From Luteimonas vadosa (lineage in GTDB: Bacteria > Pseudomonadota > Gammaproteobacteria > Xanthomonadales > Xanthomonadaceae): 64,000 bases of DNA. The stretch lies in the NCBI RefSeq assembly GCF_039543545.1, contig NZ_BAABJY010000001.1, positions 682,001 to 746,000 on the forward strand. Reading direction: 5' to 3'. The position numbers and the translations under genes were made by a program. Under the pieces are notes generated by a model. That model worked only from the letters and a program-made list of their open reading frames with translations, was not told the DNA's origin and did no database searches. This document shows, piece after piece, positions 61,341-64,000 of this stretch (within the stretch, counting starts at the first letter, position 1; each line of letters starts with the position of its first letter).

Positions 61341-62332
61341 ACATCCTTGTCACCGGTGGCGGCGGGTTCCTGGGCCAGGCGCTGTGTCGTGGGCTGGTCG
61401 AGCGCGGACACGACGTGACGAGTTTCAACCGGGGCCATTACCCGGCGCTGGACGCGATCGGCGTGCGCCAGTTCCGGGGCGACCTTGCCGACCGCGACGC
61501 GGTCGCGGCGGCCGCGTCGGGCGCGGACGCGGTATTCCACAACGCCGCCAAGGCCGGTGCCTGGGGGAGTCATGACAGCTACCACCGTGCCAACGTCGTC
61601 GGCACCGACAACGTCATCGCGGCGTGCCGTGCCCATGGCATCGGCAAGCTGGTCTACACGTCCACGCCGAGCGTGACCCATCGCGCCACGAGGCCGGTCG
61701 AGGGCGGCAACGCGGACAGCGTGCCCTACGGGGAACACTTCAAGGCCCCCTACGCGGCTACCAAGGCCCTCGCCGAGCGCGCGGTGCTGGCAGCCAACGA
61801 CGGCATGCTCGCCACGGTCGCCCTTCGCCCGCGGCTGATCTGGGGTCCGGGCGACAACCAGCTGTTGCCGAGGCTGGTCGAGCGCGCGCGGTCCGGGAGG
61901 CTGCGCTTCGTCGGCGGTGGTCGCAACCTGATCGACACCACCTACATCGACAATGCCGCAGACGCGCACTTCGCGGCGTTCGAGCATCTCGAGCCGGGCG
62001 CGGCATGTGCCGGTCGCGCCTACTTCATCAGCAACGGCGAGCCCCGGCCGGCGCGGGAGATCATCAACGGCCTGTTGCGCGCGGCGGGGGAACAGCCCGT
62101 CGACAAGGGGATCCCGTTCACGGTCGCCTACGCAGCGGGCGCGGCGTGCGAGGCGCTGTGGCCGCTGCTGCGGCTCCAAGGCGAGCCGCCGATGACACGC
62201 TTCCTTGCCGAGCAGCTGGCGACGACGCATTGGTATGACATGACGCCGGCCCGGCAGGATTTCGGTTACGTCCCCCGGGTCACGATCGACGAAGGACTGG
62301 AGCGCCTGGCTGCGGCTTGCGCGAGGGGTTGA
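61337..62332 (+). CDS. oleD: OleD, NADPH-dependent 2-alkyl-3-ketoacid reductase
   Basis: The 331-residue extended short-chain dehydrogenase (3-beta-HSD-like) has the cofactor loop VTGGGGFLGQAL, the serine in YTSTPSVTH, and YAATK for the catalytic Tyr/Lys. OleD reduces the OleA product to the beta-hydroxy acid used by OleC. The ATG overlaps the oleC stop. The last 95 bases of the gene are repeated just downstream. Confidence 0.93.
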   Translation: MNILVTGGGGFLGQALCRGLVERGHDVTSFNRGHYPALDAIGVRQFRGDLADRDAVAAAASGADAVFHNAAKAGAWGSHDSYHRANVVGTDNVIAACRAHGIGKLVYTSTPSVTHRATRPVEGGNADSVPYGEHFKAPYAATKALAERAVLAANDGMLATVALRPRLIWGPGDNQLLPRLVERARSGRLRFVGGGRNLIDTTYIDNAADAHFAAFEHLEPGAACAGRAYFISNGEPRPAREIINGLLRAAGEQPVDKGIPFTVAYAAGAACEALWPLLRLQGEPPMTRFLAEQLATTHWYDMTPARQDFGYVPRVTIDEGLERLAAACARG

Positions 62333-62595
62333 ACGCCAACAGCCCCCGGCCGGGCTTGCCTGGCGCGTGGCGACGCGGTGGAGTACACCGCAAGCCTATC
62401 CGCAACTTGGCGCGACATGACGCCGGCCCGGCGGGATTTCGGTTACGTCCCCCGGGTCACGATCGACGAAGGACTGGAGCGCCTGGCTGCGGCTTGCGCG
62501 AGGGCTTGAACGCCAACAGCCCGCGGACGGGACTGCCGGGCGCGTGGCGACGCGGTGGCGTGCACCGCAGGCCAGCCCTCAGCGCGTCGCGGTTT
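62237..62595 (+). repeat. tandem duplication of the oleD 3' end
   Basis: A 177-bp unit (62237-62413, then 62414-62595 with indels) covers the last 32 codons and stop of oleD plus about 80 bases of trailing DNA. The second copy repeats the codons almost exactly (Gln to Arg and Gly to Ala changes) and its stop. A third partial copy may begin at 62596 (GACCTGACGCCCGCCCGG). The remaining sequence up to 62657 holds no gene. The trailing parts have diverged more than the coding part. Confidence 0.85.
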
Positions 62596-62657
62596 GACCT
62601 GACGCCCGCCCGGCATGGTGTCCGGAGGCGGCGCGAGGCGCGCCGCTACAATGCGGC

Positions 62658-63329
62658 ATGCCCGAGGCCACCGCCCATCCGTTCGACGACCTGAAGCCCG
62701 CCGCCGGCCGCGCGCTCGAGGCCGCGCTCAACCGTGCGCTCGCGCTGGACACGGACACCCGCGCGCAGCTCGCTCGCCTGGAGGGGCGCCGGATCGCATT
62801 GCACCTGGCGTCGCCACCGCTGGCGCTGCAGCTGACGGTCGACGATGGGCGATTGCGCGTGGGGCCGGTGCCAGGATCCGAGGCGGCCCCCGATTTGGCC
62901 GTGCGCAGCACGCTCGGGGGATTGCTGTCGCAGGTCTCGAGCCTGCTGGGCGGACGCGGCCCGCGCGCCGGCGCGCCGCCAGCCGGTCGCCTCCGGATCG
63001 AGGGCGACGCCGAGCTCGCGCAGCAATTGCAACGCCTCGCCACGGGTTTCGACCCCGACTGGCAGCAGCCCTTCGCCGCGGTGTTCGGCGACGTGATCGG
63101 CGTGCAGGTCGCCAACGGCGTGGCGTCGGCGCTGCGCCAGGCCCGGGTCGCGGGTGCCGAGTTGGCCGGTACGGCTGCCGAATACGTGGTCGAGGAGTCG
63201 CGGGACGTCGTCGGCCGGGACGAATTGAACGCCTTCCACGACGACGTCGACGCCGTGCGCGACGACGTCGACCGCCTGGCCGCGCGCGTGGCCCGCCTGC
63301 AGCGGGCCGGCGGGGAGGACGCCCGGTGA
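62658..63329 (+). CDS. ubiJ: ubiquinone biosynthesis accessory factor UbiJ
   Basis: The 223-residue protein has an SCP2-like lipid-binding domain (IALHLASPPLALQLTVDDGR, then LAVRSTLGGLLSQ and RLRIEGDAELAQQLQRL) and a C-terminal coiled coil (DDVDAVRDDVDRLAARVARL). UbiJ is an accessory factor of aerobic ubiquinone synthesis, thought to carry the lipid intermediate for the Ubi complex. Its stop overlaps the GTG of ubiB. Confidence 0.9.
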   Translation: MPEATAHPFDDLKPAAGRALEAALNRALALDTDTRAQLARLEGRRIALHLASPPLALQLTVDDGRLRVGPVPGSEAAPDLAVRSTLGGLLSQVSSLLGGRGPRAGAPPAGRLRIEGDAELAQQLQRLATGFDPDWQQPFAAVFGDVIGVQVANGVASALRQARVAGAELAGTAAEYVVEESRDVVGRDELNAFHDDVDAVRDDVDRLAARVARLQRAGGEDAR

Positions 63330-64000
63330 CCGGAATCGCGCGCGCGCTGCGCATCGGCCGCGTCCTGCTGCGCTACCGCCTCGACGACCTGCTCGACGGC
63401 ACGCCCGCCGAACGCTGGCTGCGGTTGATGCGGCCGTTCGTGCCGAGTGCGTCGGCCGAGATCGCCGCGCAGTCGCGCGGCGCGCGCCTGCGGCTGGCAC
63501 TGCAGGAACTGGGCCCGATCTTCGTCAAGTTCGGGCAGATCCTGTCGACCCGGCGCGACCTGGTGCCGCGGGACGTGGCCGACGAACTGTCGTTGCTGCA
63601 GGACAGCGTGGCGCCGTTCGACGGGGGCAAGGCCAGGGCGATCGTCGAGGAACAGCTCGGCCGCCCGGTCTCGGAGGCGTTCGCGCATTTCGACGTCGAG
63701 CCGCTGGCTTCGGCGTCGATCGCCCAGGTGCACCCGGCCACCCTGGCCGACGGGCGCGAGGTGGTGGTCAAGGTCCTGCGGCCGGGTGTCGAGGCGCAGG
63801 TCGCCGAGGACGTGTCCCTGCTGTCCAGCATCGCGGCGCTGGTCGACCGCACCCATCCGGCTGCCGACAAGATCCGTCCGCGCGAGATCGTCAAGGAAGT
63901 CCGGGCCACGCTCGCCGCGGAACTCGACCTGCAGCGCGAAGGGGCGAACGCGTCGGTCATCCGCCGCTTCTGGCTCGATTCCCCGGACCTGTACGTCCCC
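63326..64000 (+). CDS. ubiB: ubiquinone biosynthesis protein UbiB, 5' part only
   Basis: The frame runs from the GTG at 63326 off the end of the window (225 codons). The KxGQ motif FVKFGQILSTRRDLVP, LQDSVAPFD and the alanine-rich loop ASASIAQVHPA mark the UbiB/ADCK atypical kinase-like family, which assists ubiquinone synthesis at the inner membrane. The catalytic centre and C-terminal helices lie beyond the window. Confidence 0.92.
   Translation, partial: MTGIARALRIGRVLLRYRLDDLLDGTPAERWLRLMRPFVPSASAEIAAQSRGARLRLALQELGPIFVKFGQILSTRRDLVPRDVADELSLLQDSVAPFDGGKARAIVEEQLGRPVSEAFAHFDVEPLASASIAQVHPATLADGREVVVKVLRPGVEAQVAEDVSLLSSIAALVDRTHPAADKIRPREIVKEVRATLAAELDLQREGANASVIRRFWLDSPDLYVP

Overview
The window looks like chromosomal DNA of a GC-rich gammaproteobacterium of the Xanthomonadaceae/Lysobacteraceae (Lysobacter, Luteimonas or Stenotrophomonas type). 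This is an inference from gene content: a complete oleABCD long-chain olefin cluster, an Ax21-family outer-membrane protein, a GT41 O-GlcNAc-transferase-like protein, a fused indolepyruvate:ferredoxin oxidoreductase, hemDXY, ubiJ-ubiB, secB-gpsA, and a 469-residue GlnA with nearby ntrBC. Most of the long antisense reading frames are shadows caused by the high GC content. No rRNA, tRNA, CRISPR array or intact insertion sequence was seen.

Layout. 0.1-4 kb: indolepyruvate oxidoreductase (minus). 4-11 kb (plus): a GAF/degenerate GGDEF/EAL protein, then a translationally coupled set of gamma-glutamyltransferase, 2OG-Fe(II) oxygenase and TPR-2OG oxygenase, then a Sel1-repeat exported protein. 11-16.3 kb: a Ycf46-like AAA+ ATPase (minus), divergent from a coupled set of ParA-like ATPase, SixA, YceI and a phospholipase-D protein. 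16.4-22.9 kb: a 63-residue small protein with a strong terminator, a hotdog thioesterase, a coupled acyltransferase and hydrolase, a TPR/degenerate sulfotransferase, a YbhB protein, a YkvA protein and an XRE regulator. 23-29.6 kb: an AT-richer accessory island with an exported Rhs protein ending in an M23 (LytM) peptidase, a candidate immunity lipoprotein, and broken rhs pieces mixed with 30-bp repeats.

29.6-40.8 kb: uppP, then glnA with a near-perfect sigma-54 promoter and two upstream NtrC-type sites, a GT41 protein, an AmiD-like amidase lipoprotein, ntrB with an NtrC-type operator on its start, ntrC, a tandem pair of SodC lipoproteins of which the first has lost its metal ligands, a GNAT protein and a hypothetical protein. 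40.9-53.8 kb: thiolase, SnoaL-like protein, esterase, hemDXY (minus), thioesterase, lipoprotein, rhodanese, secB, gpsA, Ax21-family barrel, trmL, a secreted protein and an SDR. 53.9-64 kb: M16 peptidase, small lipoprotein, oleABCD, ubiJ and the 5' part of ubiB, cut by the window end.

The most unusual items are: (1) the Rhs-M23 protein with its candidate lipoprotein partner and displaced rhs fragments; (2) a palindromic element of about 150 bp inserted in frame into oleC; (3) a metal-less SodC paralogue beside an intact sodC; (4) NtrC-type sites at both glnA and ntrB, which predict a self-regulated nitrogen circuit; (5) three TPR proteins, each fused to a different modifying-enzyme domain; and (6) a 177-bp tandem duplication of the oleD 3' end.
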